Shown: positions 47,401 through 55,370 of the stretch, in pieces
Layout: each line of letters begins with the position of its first letter
How positions within the stretch are numbered: position 1 is the stretch's first letter
Source: JBOGOC01 sp050747525
GTDB lineage: Bacteria > Acidobacteriota > Polarisedimenticolia > JACPZX01 > DASXTC01
Length of the DNA stretch: 64,000 nucleotides
Direction: 5' to 3'
NCBI GenBank assembly: GCA_050747525.1
Contig: JBOGOC010000107.1
Coordinates: 1-64,000, forward strand
Notes under the pieces: model-generated
Seen by the model: the letters and a program-made list of their open reading frames with translations, nothing else
Told to the model about the DNA's origin: nothing
Database searches by the model: none
Position numbers and translations under genes: made by a program

Positions 47401-50400
47401 CTCCACCTCCTCGATCAGGTTCCCCGCCGGATCCCAGGCGATGTCCACGGTGCTGCCGTCGGGGTGTGTCGTCTTCACCAGGCGCCCCAGGCCGTCGTAG
47501 TCGTAGCGCGAGACGGTTCCCGTGTCGTCATGGTCGAAGGTCACGCGCGAGAGCTTGTCGTACTCGATCCACCGATTGATCCCGCCGTCGCCCGGCACGA
47601 GGGAGCCTTCCAGCAGGACGGGAGGCCTCACCGGGACCGCGCCGGCCGGGATGAAGAGCCTCGTGTAGGCGCGGGTCATCCGCTCCAGCTCGTCGTGGGC
47701 GTACAGGGTGTCCTCGAGGTCCACGTTGGTGGCGCCGGAGCGATCGGGAGGCGTCGGGCCTCCCACCGGTCCCCGCTTCAGCACCCGCACCACGTTGCCG
47801 GCCGGGTCGTGGAAGATCTCGCTCGTGTTCCCCACCTGATCCACGGTGCGCACCAGACGGTCGAATCCGTCGTAGGCGCCATCGATCAGCCCCCCCAGCC
47901 CGTCCACCACGCGCACCAGGCCGCCGTTGCCGTCATAGGCATAGCTGCGTGTCACGGGGAGCCCGCCGCGCGGCCCCGAGGCGGCGGCCGAGCTGGACAG
48001 CGGGAGGTCCCGCTCGTCCCAGGCCATCGTCTGCACCACCCCTTCGGGCGTGGTCTGGCTGACGGAGTTCCCGTTGCCGTCGTAGGCGTAGCGGTACTCC
48101 ACGTCGAGCCCCGTGGTCATCTCGCGGATGTCGACGGCCAGGTTGTCGAGCGCGTCGTACTGGAAGCTGTGCTCCACCCAGGGCCCTGCGCCGCTCGTCT
48201 CTCCCACGTCCTCTTTCTGCACCCGCACCAGGTTGTCGTTGGCGTCGTATTCGTATCGTGTGCGGAAGCCGAGCGGGGTGAGTCCCGGCTCGCCGTAGCC
48301 GGTGGCCGGGAAGACGGCCGTCGCGGCGCGCGCCTCCACCACCTGGTCGAGCTGGTTGTGGGTCCACTCGTGGGCCACGCCGCGCGGGTCGTACATGCGC
48401 ACCGGGCGGCCGATAGGGTCGTACAGGATCTCCACGCGGGCCGCGACCTGCGGCGGGTTGGTCCCGTTGTTGCGGCCCAGATCGGCCCTCCAGTCCCACA
48501 GAAGGACGTACTCGAGACCCCCCTCCGATGCCGCAAGGGGCCTCCCGTCGGCGGGCGGAGGCGTGAGAACGCCGTCGCCGTCGGGATCGTTCTCCGGGTG
48601 ATACGAGATGGAATGGGAGTTCTGCTCGGGATCCACGATGGAGGCGAGCTGGCCGTGGTCGTTCCAGGCCCAGCGGGTGACGATCTCCTGCGTGGTGTCC
48701 CCCTCGATGGCCGCCTGCTGCGAGGCGGGATCGAGCGCGACCGGCGGATCGTCGCGGCGCACGGGGCGTCCGGCGATCTGGTCCAGGCGTCCGTCTCCGT
48801 TGAGGTCGCCCAGGCCCAGCGGCACGCTGCTCAGGTTGATCTGGAAGCGAGCCGCCATCTCCAGCAGGCCAGTGGCGGCGGGATCCCCTTCCTGGTAGTC
48901 GTACCCGATCAGGACAAGGTGCCCCCGGGGGGTCAGGATGCTCCGGACCTGGTTACGCACCGGCTCGTAGGTGAAATTCCAGACGATGTCGGCCGCCTCG
49001 CCATTGTGCCCGTCGCCACGGCCGCCCGAAGCGTGCGAGTCGGCCTCCAGGCGCACCTGCAGCAGATTGCCGCGCGCGGGGATGTCCGCGAACGAGTCCC
49101 ACAGGAAGTGGTGCCGGCTCCCCTCGGGAGTCGTGGTCTGCAGCAGCTGCCCGTCCGCGTTGAAGACGTGGCGCGTCAGGTAGTCGGGCTCGCCGCGGCG
49201 CAGCTCGCGGTTGGTGAGCTTCAAGATGGACAGCGGGTGCCCCGCACCGTTGTGGACCCGCTCCTCGATGTTGCCGTTGCGATCGGTGATGGTTGTGCGG
49301 CGCCGCTCGATGTCCGGGTCGGGGGGATCCGCGCCGAGGTTCAGGTACTGATAGGCGTAGGTGATCGTGCCGCCCACGGGCGGCAGCGCGAACGGGTCGC
49401 CCAGATCCTGGCTCACCACGCGATCGAAGCTGGGCAGCGTGGGATTGGTCCCGTAGTCGAACCGGGTGACCGGCAGGCTCGCGGTGTTCTGCGCAGGGGT
49501 CCTGATGGAAAGGAGATTGTGGTTCAGCAGCGGGCTGGAGAAGCCGCTCGAATACGTGTAGCGCGTGGTCTTCCCCGCGGGGAAGTCGTTGCCGTTGGGG
49601 GTCCCCGTGACGACCGGGGATCTCACCGACGTGCGATCGCCGGCCGTGTCGTAGGTGCTGATCGTCTCGCGTCCGGTGAAGTCCGCCTCGCGCACGACGC
49701 GCCCGGCGGCGTCGTACTCCAGCGTGTGCGATCGGCCGAACTGATCCACGATGGTCGTGAGCAGCCCCTGATGATCGTAGAGATAGGTGATGCGCGGGCC
49801 GTCTGGATCCTCGTCGGCTTCGAGCGCCCCCTCGCGGCTGCTGCCGTCGAAGCCGTGATAGCGGCGGATCCATCCGTCGGAGAGCCGCAGCAGGAACGAG
49901 CCGTCCGGCTCCTGGTAGAGGACGGCGTCCAGATCGGGCCCTTCCCATTTGAGCGGGATGCCCGACGGCCGCATGAGGGAGACGCGGCCGTGCCCCGTGT
50001 ACAGCGCCACGTCGGGCCCGCTGCGGCGCAGGCGGCTGTTGGCGGGGAAGTCCCAGCCGTATCCCATCGGGCCGTTGTAACGCGCGCTGCTGTGGTAGTA
50101 CTTGTGCGTGCAGCCCTGGACCAGGTATTTCCCGTCGAACTTCCTGCCGATGCCGGTCCCCGTCCACGGCTTGCCCGGGCTGAGCATCTTGCGCGTGAAG
50201 TGGGTCACCCCGCCTTCCTGGTAGTCGACGACCTCGCTCTCGGTCTTGAGTCCCGATAGGCTCTTGAAGAAGGCGGTGTCGTACCCGGCCTCCTCCACGA
50301 CCACCTCGCCGCTGTGCAGGTTCACGTGGGTCCAGCCGTGCGGCCCGGGCCGGGTCTCCCGGCTGGGGCTCCTCGACGGCTCGGCGTTCGGCAGCCCGTC

Positions 50401-50808
50401 CGGGGACGGGTCCAGGATCATGGCGAAGTTGCGCCTGTTCGGCTTGCAGGGGATGGCGGGAAACGACTCGACCCCCCCGCTGGAGAACCCGACCGGCCCG
50501 GCCCCCGACTCGTCGAAGGCGCCCACCAGGAAGAAGTACCCCTGCCCCACCGGGGGATTGGCCGGCACGGAGGCGGTCGTTCCCGGGACCGAGCCGAGCA
50601 GGCAGGCGCCGTAGTTCCCGGTCACGAAAGACGAGAGGTCTCCGCGGTAGACGTGGTATCCCTCGGCTCCGGGCACAGCGCTCCAGTTAAGCTGTCCGAT
50701 GGTGTAGAAAAGCTGGTCCTGGACCTCGGGAGGAGCGGCAAGCAGCGGTCCGTGGATGAATCCAATGAATCCGAGGAGCAACGCCAGACGTGACGATCGA
50801 TTGGGCAT
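44473..50808 (-). CDS. Secreted Rhs/YD-repeat protein 2, 2,111 aa
   Basis: The architecture is that of the neighbour: signal peptide, FN3-like domain (LNWSAVPGAEGYHVYRGDLS), long YD-repeat shell, and core YSPNEGRFLTRDPLGAWGDP...DPSGL. There are no N-terminal peptide repeats. Before the core is HELVHTVQQRGG, which resembles zinc-protease-like DUF4157 motifs. The tip is longer, about 215 residues: one NPKEVGLDKSVPWQK unit, NPKEYTITKATPWKHHD shared with protein 1, a GTGTGTGT run, then a strand-rich region ending NPFPFTKN. No immunity-like gene follows. Rhs proteins 1 and 2 are products of tandem duplication; each has its own promoter. Function unknown; adhesion or contact-dependent delivery is possible. 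Confidence 0.9.
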   Translation of the reverse strand: MPNRSSRLALLLGFIGFIHGPLLAAPPEVQDQLFYTIGQLNWSAVPGAEGYHVYRGDLSSFVTGNYGACLLGSVPGTTASVPANPPVGQGYFFLVGAFDESGAGPVGFSSGGVESFPAIPCKPNRRNFAMILDPSPDGLPNAEPSRSPSRETRPGPHGWTHVNLHSGEVVVEEAGYDTAFFKSLSGLKTESEVVDYQEGGVTHFTRKMLSPGKPWTGTGIGRKFDGKYLVQGCTHKYYHSSARYNGPMGYGWDFPANSRLRRSGPDVALYTGHGRVSLMRPSGIPLKWEGPDLDAVLYQEPDGSFLLRLSDGWIRRYHGFDGSSREGALEADEDPDGPRITYLYDHQGLLTTIVDQFGRSHTLEYDAAGRVVREADFTGRETISTYDTAGDRTSVRSPVVTGTPNGNDFPAGKTTRYTYSSGFSSPLLNHNLLSIRTPAQNTASLPVTRFDYGTNPTLPSFDRVVSQDLGDPFALPPVGGTITYAYQYLNLGADPPDPDIERRRTTITDRNGNIEERVHNGAGHPLSILKLTNRELRRGEPDYLTRHVFNADGQLLQTTTPEGSRHHFLWDSFADIPARGNLLQVRLEADSHASGGRGDGHNGEAADIVWNFTYEPVRNQVRSILTPRGHLVLIGYDYQEGDPAATGLLEMAARFQINLSSVPLGLGDLNGDGRLDQIAGRPVRRDDPPVALDPASQQAAIEGDTTQEIVTRWAWNDHGQLASIVDPEQNSHSISYHPENDPDGDGVLTPPPADGRPLAASEGGLEYVLLWDWRADLGRNNGTNPPQVAARVEILYDPIGRPVRMYDPRGVAHEWTHNQLDQVVEARAATAVFPATGYGEPGLTPLGFRTRYEYDANDNLVRVQKEDVGETSGAGPWVEHSFQYDALDNLAVDIREMTTGLDVEYRYAYDGNGNSVSQTTPEGVVQTMAWDERDLPLSSSAAASGPRGGLPVTRSYAYDGNGGLVRVVDGLGGLIDGAYDGFDRLVRTVDQVGNTSEIFHDPAGNVVRVLKRGPVGGPTPPDRSGATNVDLEDTLYAHDELERMTRAYTRLFIPAGAVPVRPPVLLEGSLVPGDGGINRWIEYDKLSRVTFDHDDTGTVSRYDYDGLGRLVKTTHPDGSTVDIAWDPAGNLIEEVETELPSSPGLLFERFFTTHMHDALGRSTITFDGIGHAERRGYNSLGALVFTSDPKGPPGPTLPRRSALGAGLSVQVNGHGNVTRYRADGQLQWVHREQVLSAGGQGDGTPSPAPVPTPANPAGIILNTFDWSPDSLLSAAHDGNGHTTSYQYDNAGRLVLQQADDGTHTTMDHDGEGNAWKIIKPGGTTIIQTHNPAMLLVTVVASSPTLQPQTQEFEYDGLSRLTRATDNNQAADPNDDSTVTFLHDSLSRQVEETSGGGGGGGGSMTSSMQWLGEDRPIGLVYPSGRAITYEYDTAGRLAFVADPSAGGGSSALQYFGMSRVHTQWLGNGARTTVLNAAGTADIGFDGARRLILMNHFDPNGAQLAAYEYRYDRGGNRTSQRRPHHPVPPPGQGAMGELYLYDSADRLVGFQKRFLTLDHLPSGPALDSQTWALDAPGNWASFTKRGVSYLNTPNNNNEYDEPQSGGTRVDDGVPDDFADPASTSVPDGVNMAHDINGNRLEDGVRYVYDNLDRLTRAERMDGTLLAAYGYDGLGRLHRRQRLITGLPVEESFGHWGDTGIATREGPALLGHELVHTVQQRGGRTGIDGKWKSVAGGGLNYLLMDALGSTVGLLDGAAPALLERVTYDPYGKPTFESPSNVPLTNAVGDPVAQSPAGNPWLFAGLRYEPETGSRSRIPAADRGGLYHTLHRAYSPNEGRFLTRDPLGAWGDPGSGGNAYAYAGGNPINFTDPSGLAYFNPKEVGLDKSVPWQKKSAYFNPKEYTITKATPWKHHDIQWLERSKGSKPSFGGSMIRAAAGGGPVIKHDHVYQHNQTDLEFIRVRAARLGHGWFGTVYKFSPRMSTANQVPRVIVRGWDPEKKQGIAGGTGSGTGTGTGTGTTFNGPPRIFILLPSSGPSFMPVGTGGTNFGAGTIPYINSVPSVSLFNFSVRNLPLIGSISVGFTIVPPAAYSGPGDVRVEYFGQMSNPFPFTKN

Positions 50809-50885
50809 GACCGGGCCTCTCCTTGCCCCCAGGCAGGGGTAGACACAAGGTGCATGCAGGGGATTCAGGGACCAGTGGCCCGAAT

Positions 50886-50914
50886 TTCATACCGGGATCC
50901 GCTTCTGAGATCAA
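50886..50914 (-). promoter_or_regulatory. Promoter of Rhs protein 2 gene
   Basis: On the minus strand TTGATC and TATGAA are 17 bases apart. Promoter, spacer end (GATCCCGG) and leader (CCCTGCATG, GGAGAGG) match those of the Rhs protein 1 gene, showing that the promoter was duplicated with the gene. A possible divergent plus-strand -10 (TATCAT) lies at 50926. Confidence 0.8.
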
Positions 50915-50962
50915 GGGAATTCGGGCTATCATGGGCCCTCAATACACCTGCGAGGAGAAAAG

Positions 50963-53164
50963 ATGACCATTCGTCCTTCCGTCGTGATCGGGATCCTGGG
51001 TGCTGTCTTCCTGATGGCCGCTTCGGCCGCCGAGCCCGACCGGGGCGAGGCTCTGCGCGAGGCGGCCCGCGCCGGAGACCTGGAGAAGGTGCGGTCGCTC
51101 CTGGATGCCGGCGTCCCCGTCGACTCTCCTGGCCCCCGTCACGGCCACACGGCGCTGCTGTTCGCCGCTGACGGCGGGCATCTGGCGGTCGTCGAGCTGC
51201 TGGTGTCGCGCGGCGCGGACGTGAACGCGATGGAAGGGTTCTTCAAGGTGACCCCGCTGCTGGCGGCGCTCGGCCCGATGGGCAAGCAGCCCACCCCCGA
51301 GCACGGGAAGATCGCCCTGCTGCTCCTGTCCAAGGGGGCGAAGCAGGCCGACTCGGCCCTCGTCACGGCCATCCAGAAGGGCGATCTGGACCTGGCGCGC
51401 GCGGCGCTGGCCACCGGGCGGCTGACCCCTCTCGATCTCAAGGCCGCGCGCAAGATGGCCGACGGCGTTCCCAACGAGGCCTTGAAGACGCTGCTGGCCG
51501 AAGCGAAAGTCGAGGCCCCGAAGCGCCCTCCCTACAAGGCGTCCCCCGAGCGGCTGAAGGCCTGCGAAGGGAAGTTCCGCGGTCAGGGAGGGGAAGTGAC
51601 GGTCGCCGTGAAGGGGGATGCCCTGTCCGTGTCGGGAGGCGGGGTGACCGATCTGATCCTGCAGCCGGTGGAGGAAGGGCTCTTCGAGTCGGCCGACGGC
51701 ACCACGGCCATGGCGTTCGCCGGACGGTCGACCCTGATCGAGTGGGCCACCATGAACCGTGACGGCGAGCTGCTCCAGCTGGGGATGGTCACCACGACGT
51801 CCGATCCGCTCCCCATGAAGAAGGCGGAAGGAGCCCCGGCCGACGCAGCGGCGCCGCGCACGGAAGCCCGCCCCTGGCCGCAGTTCCGCGGCCCGGGAGC
51901 GTCGGGGATCGCTGATGGCCAGGGGGTGCCTTTGCAGTGGAGCGTCTCCAAGCAGGAGAACATCCGCTTCAAGACGCCGGTGCCGGGCATCGCGCTGAGC
52001 AGCCCCGTGATCTGGGGCGACAGGATCTACCTGACCACGGCGGTGAGCGAGAAACAGGACAAGACCTTCCGCACGGGTCTGTACGGCGACGCCACCTCGG
52101 TGGACGACACCTCCGAGCACGTCTTCCGCCTGCTGGCCCTCGATGCCGCGACCGGGAAGGTCCTGTGGGATCAGGAGGTCCACCGCGCGCAGCCGACGGT
52201 GCGCCGTCATCTCAAGTCGAGCCTGGCCAACGCCACCCCCGTGATCGACGGCTCGCGCGTCGTGGTGCTGTTCGGCGCCGTGGGGGTGCTCGCGGCCTAC
52301 GACCTGCAGGGGAAGCAGCTCTGGAAGACCGACGTCGGCATCCTCGATTGCAACGACCCGCAGTCGGGGCAGGCCGAGTGGGGACACGCCAGCAGCCCCA
52401 TCCTTTATCAGGGGTCGATCATCCTCCAGGCTGACCGCCGCAAGGACTCGTTCCTGGCGGCCTACAAGCTCGACAGCGGCGCGCAGGTCTGGCGCGTGTC
52501 GCGCGACGAGCCGTCCACGTGGACCACCCCCAACATCGTGTCGTCCCCGAAGGGGGACGAGCTGGTCACCAACGGGCGCATCATCCGGGCGTACGATCCG
52601 AAAACCGGCTCGCTGCTGTGGAGCCTGGGCCCCAACAGCGAAGTGATCGTGGCCACGCCGGTGGTCGCGGACGGCCAGGTGTACATCACCGCGGGGTATC
52701 CGCCGGTGCGCCCCGTCTACGCCGTGCGGCCCGGCCATCGCGGTGATCTGACGCTCCCCGACGGCCAGAGCTCCAGCGAAGCGGTGGCCTGGAGCCATCA
52801 GCGCGGAGGGACCTACATCCCCACGCCGATCCTGTACCGCGGGCACTTCTACACCATCGGCAACAACGGCCTGCTGACCTGCTACGACGCCGCGACCGGG
52901 AAGCAGGTCTACCAGACTCGGGTGGGGGAGATGGGGGCGTCGTTCTCGGCTTCTCCCGTGGCCGCCGACGGCCGGCTCTACTTCATCAGCGAGACGGGGG
53001 ACGTGTTCGTGCTGCGGGCCGGGCCCGAGTTCGAGCTGCTGGCCACCAACCCGATGGACGAGGTGGTGATGGCCACGCCGGCCGCCTCCAACGGCCTGCT
53101 GGTGGTTCGCACGCTGGGGCACGTGGTGGGGATCGGCGCTTCGGCCGGCGCGTCCGGGCACTAG
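50963..53164 (+). CDS. Exported ankyrin-repeat plus PQQ-like beta-propeller protein
   Basis: GAGGAGAAAAG precedes ATG 50963; a signal peptide (VVIGILGAVFLMAASAAEP) follows. Residues about 30-190 hold ankyrin repeats (HGHTALLFAADGGHLAVVELLVSRGADVN). A strand-rich middle domain (residues 195-295) leads to a PQQ/BamB-type propeller with blades such as LLALDAATGKVLWD and IRAYDPKTGSLLWS, to residue 733. It begins PWPQFRGPGASG, as in PQQ propellers of Planctomycetes and Acidobacteria. There is no methanol-dehydrogenase active site, so a scaffold or binding role is likely. First gene of a four-gene operon; the amidohydrolase follows after 23 bases. Confidence 0.88.
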   Translation: MTIRPSVVIGILGAVFLMAASAAEPDRGEALREAARAGDLEKVRSLLDAGVPVDSPGPRHGHTALLFAADGGHLAVVELLVSRGADVNAMEGFFKVTPLLAALGPMGKQPTPEHGKIALLLLSKGAKQADSALVTAIQKGDLDLARAALATGRLTPLDLKAARKMADGVPNEALKTLLAEAKVEAPKRPPYKASPERLKACEGKFRGQGGEVTVAVKGDALSVSGGGVTDLILQPVEEGLFESADGTTAMAFAGRSTLIEWATMNRDGELLQLGMVTTTSDPLPMKKAEGAPADAAAPRTEARPWPQFRGPGASGIADGQGVPLQWSVSKQENIRFKTPVPGIALSSPVIWGDRIYLTTAVSEKQDKTFRTGLYGDATSVDDTSEHVFRLLALDAATGKVLWDQEVHRAQPTVRRHLKSSLANATPVIDGSRVVVLFGAVGVLAAYDLQGKQLWKTDVGILDCNDPQSGQAEWGHASSPILYQGSIILQADRRKDSFLAAYKLDSGAQVWRVSRDEPSTWTTPNIVSSPKGDELVTNGRIIRAYDPKTGSLLWSLGPNSEVIVATPVVADGQVYITAGYPPVRPVYAVRPGHRGDLTLPDGQSSSEAVAWSHQRGGTYIPTPILYRGHFYTIGNNGLLTCYDAATGKQVYQTRVGEMGASFSASPVAADGRLYFISETGDVFVLRAGPEFELLATNPMDEVVMATPAASNGLLVVRTLGHVVGIGASAGASGH

Positions 53165-53187
53165 CCGGGCGGAAGGCGGGAGCAGCC

Positions 53188-54192
53188 ATGGGTGTCGGCG
53201 TCGCGGCTTTCCTGATGCTGGTGATGTCATCCGGCACGGCGGGGCCGGCCCCCGTGGTGGACGTGCATCTGCATGCATCGGCCGCCGATGACAACGGGCC
53301 GCCACCTCTGGCGCTGTGCGTGCCGGCCGTCGAGCTTCCCGCGCGCGATCCGATCCGGCCGTGGCCGGAGGCTTTCATCGCCTGGCAGAAGGACCCGCCG
53401 TGCACCGACCCGGTCCGTTCGCCGCTCACCGACGGCGAGCTGATGAAGGAGACGCTCTCCGCTCTTGAGCGCCTCAACGTGATCGGCGTCCTGAGCGGAC
53501 CGCAGGATCGGGTCGAGGCGTGGCGCCTGGCTTCTCCGGGGCGGGTGATCCCGGGGCTTCAGTTCCGGTTCGGCCGCGACGACCTCACACCCGAAACGCT
53601 GCGCCGCCTTCACCAGGAGAAGCGCTTCGCCGTCTTCGCCGAGGTGACGAACCAGTACGCCGGAATCGGGCCGGACGACCCGCGCTTCGAGCCCTACCTG
53701 GCCGTCGCCGAGGAGCTGGACATCCCCGTCGGCATTCACATCGGCACGGGCCCGCCGGGGGCGCCCTATCTGGGCATGGGCTCCTATCGCGCGGCCCTGC
53801 ACAGCCCGCTCTCGCTCGAGGAGCCCCTGGTGCGCCATCCCCGCCTGCGGGTCTACATCATGCACGCGGCCTGGCCGATGATCGACGACCTGCTGGCGGT
53901 GCTGTGGGCCCATCCCCAGGTGTACGTGGACACGGGGGGGATCGTGTTCGGGCTCCCGCGGGCCGAGTTCCACCGATACCTGCAGCGCATCGTCGAGGCG
54001 GGGTTCGTCAAGCGGGTGATGTTCGGATCGGATCAGATGGTCTGGCCCGGCCTCATCGAGAAGTCGATCCAGGCCATCGAGTCGGCACCCTTCCTCAGCG
54101 AGGCCCAGAAGCGGGACATCCTGTATCACAACGCCGCCCGGTTCCTGCGGTTCAGCGAAGCGGACGTGGCCCGGCACCACGGACGGCCATGA
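53188..54192 (+). CDS. Exported amidohydrolase-2 family protein (TIM barrel)
   Basis: A hydrophobic N-terminus (GVGVAAFLMLVMSSGTAG) precedes VVDVHLHAS, the first metal motif of the amidohydrolase superfamily. IPVGIHIGTG gives the strand-5 region, YIMHAAWP the strand-6 His, and RVMFGSDQM the conserved Asp of strand 8. It is a metal-dependent hydrolase or decarboxylase of unknown substrate, probably periplasmic. Its TGA overlaps the aminotransferase start (ATGA), so the two enzymes are co-translated. Confidence 0.85.
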   Translation: MGVGVAAFLMLVMSSGTAGPAPVVDVHLHASAADDNGPPPLALCVPAVELPARDPIRPWPEAFIAWQKDPPCTDPVRSPLTDGELMKETLSALERLNVIGVLSGPQDRVEAWRLASPGRVIPGLQFRFGRDDLTPETLRRLHQEKRFAVFAEVTNQYAGIGPDDPRFEPYLAVAEELDIPVGIHIGTGPPGAPYLGMGSYRAALHSPLSLEEPLVRHPRLRVYIMHAAWPMIDDLLAVLWAHPQVYVDTGGIVFGLPRAEFHRYLQRIVEAGFVKRVMFGSDQMVWPGLIEKSIQAIESAPFLSEAQKRDILYHNAARFLRFSEADVARHHGRP

Positions 54193-55370
54193 GCGACGCC
54201 CTCGCGTCCGCCTGGACCCTCGACCCGTCGGTCCACTACCTCAACCACGGCTCCTTCGGCGCCACGCCGCGCGCGGTGCTGGAGCGTCAGGCCGCCCTGC
54301 GCGCGGAGCTGGAGCGCGAGCCGGTCGACTTCATCGTGCGCCGGCTCCCCGGACGACTGGCCGAGGTGCGCGATCGGCTGGGCGCCTTCATGCACGCCGA
54401 CCCCGAAGGGTTCGCCTTCGTGCCCAACGCCACCACGGGGGTGAACGCGGCGCTGCGGTCGTGGCCCCTGTCGGCCGGCGACGAGGTGCTCACCACCGAT
54501 CACGCCTACGCCGCGTGCCGCAAGGCTGCGGCCTGGATCGCGGAGCGCCGGGGGGCACGGCTGGTGACGGCGGCGGTGCCGTTCCCTTTGCGCGGGGAGG
54601 ACGACGTCGTGGAGGCGGTGATGTCGGCGGTCACCCCGCGCACGCGCGTGGCACTGCTGGACCACGTGACCAGCCCCACGGCGCTGATCTTTCCCATCTC
54701 GCGCCTGGTGACGACGCTGCGCGAGCGCGGCGTGGAGACGATCGTGGATGGGGCGCACACCCTGGGGATGCTGCCGCTCGAGCTGGACCGGCTGGGGGCG
54801 GCCTGCTACACGACCAACGCGCACAAGTGGCTGTGCGCACCCAAGGTGGCCGCGGTGCTCTGGGTGCGGCGTGACCTGCGCGATCGGATCCGGCCCCTGA
54901 TCGTGAGCCACGGCTACGACCCGGTGGCGGGGGGCCTGCGCTTCCGGGAGGAATGGGACTGGACCGGCACCATGGACCCCACGACGTGGCTCTGCATCCC
55001 CGAATGCCTGCGCGTGATGGAAGAGATGGTGCCGGGGGGCTGGCCGGAGATCATGCGGCGCAACCACGAGCTGGCGGTGCGGGCGCGCGGGATCCTGCTG
55101 GCGGCGCTCGGCCTGGAGCCCCCGTGCCCCGAAGCGATGCTCGGGTCGATGGCCACCATCCCGCTGCCGGCCCGGTCCCCCGAGTCCGCCGTCGTGCAGC
55201 TCGATCCGGAGGCTCTGGCCGCCTGGACCCGCGAGCGCGGGATCGAGGGATGGTTCTGGCACTGGCCCGCGGCGGGGAGCGGCAAGCTGACCCGCGTGTC
55301 GGCGCAGCTCTACAACCACGAAGCCCAGTACGAAGCCCTGAGGCGCCTGCTGCCGGAGCTGCTTCGTTGA
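54189..55370 (+). CDS. Class V aminotransferase / isopenicillin-N-epimerase-like PLP enzyme
   Basis: The 393-residue protein begins HYLNHGSFGATPRAVLE, typical of isopenicillin-N-epimerase-like enzymes. NATTGVNAALRS binds the PLP phosphate, VDGAHTLGM gives the pyridine-binding Asp, and TTNAHKWLCAPK contains the Schiff-base Lys. It may be a desulfurase, racemase or lyase; the substrate is not known. Start ATG 54189 overlaps the amidohydrolase stop, and the stop overlaps the permease start (TTGA). Amino-acid chemistry fits the permease next door. Confidence 0.88.
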   Translation: MSDALASAWTLDPSVHYLNHGSFGATPRAVLERQAALRAELEREPVDFIVRRLPGRLAEVRDRLGAFMHADPEGFAFVPNATTGVNAALRSWPLSAGDEVLTTDHAYAACRKAAAWIAERRGARLVTAAVPFPLRGEDDVVEAVMSAVTPRTRVALLDHVTSPTALIFPISRLVTTLRERGVETIVDGAHTLGMLPLELDRLGAACYTTNAHKWLCAPKVAAVLWVRRDLRDRIRPLIVSHGYDPVAGGLRFREEWDWTGTMDPTTWLCIPECLRVMEEMVPGGWPEIMRRNHELAVRARGILLAALGLEPPCPEAMLGSMATIPLPARSPESAVVQLDPEALAAWTRERGIEGWFWHWPAAGSGKLTRVSAQLYNHEAQYEALRRLLPELLR

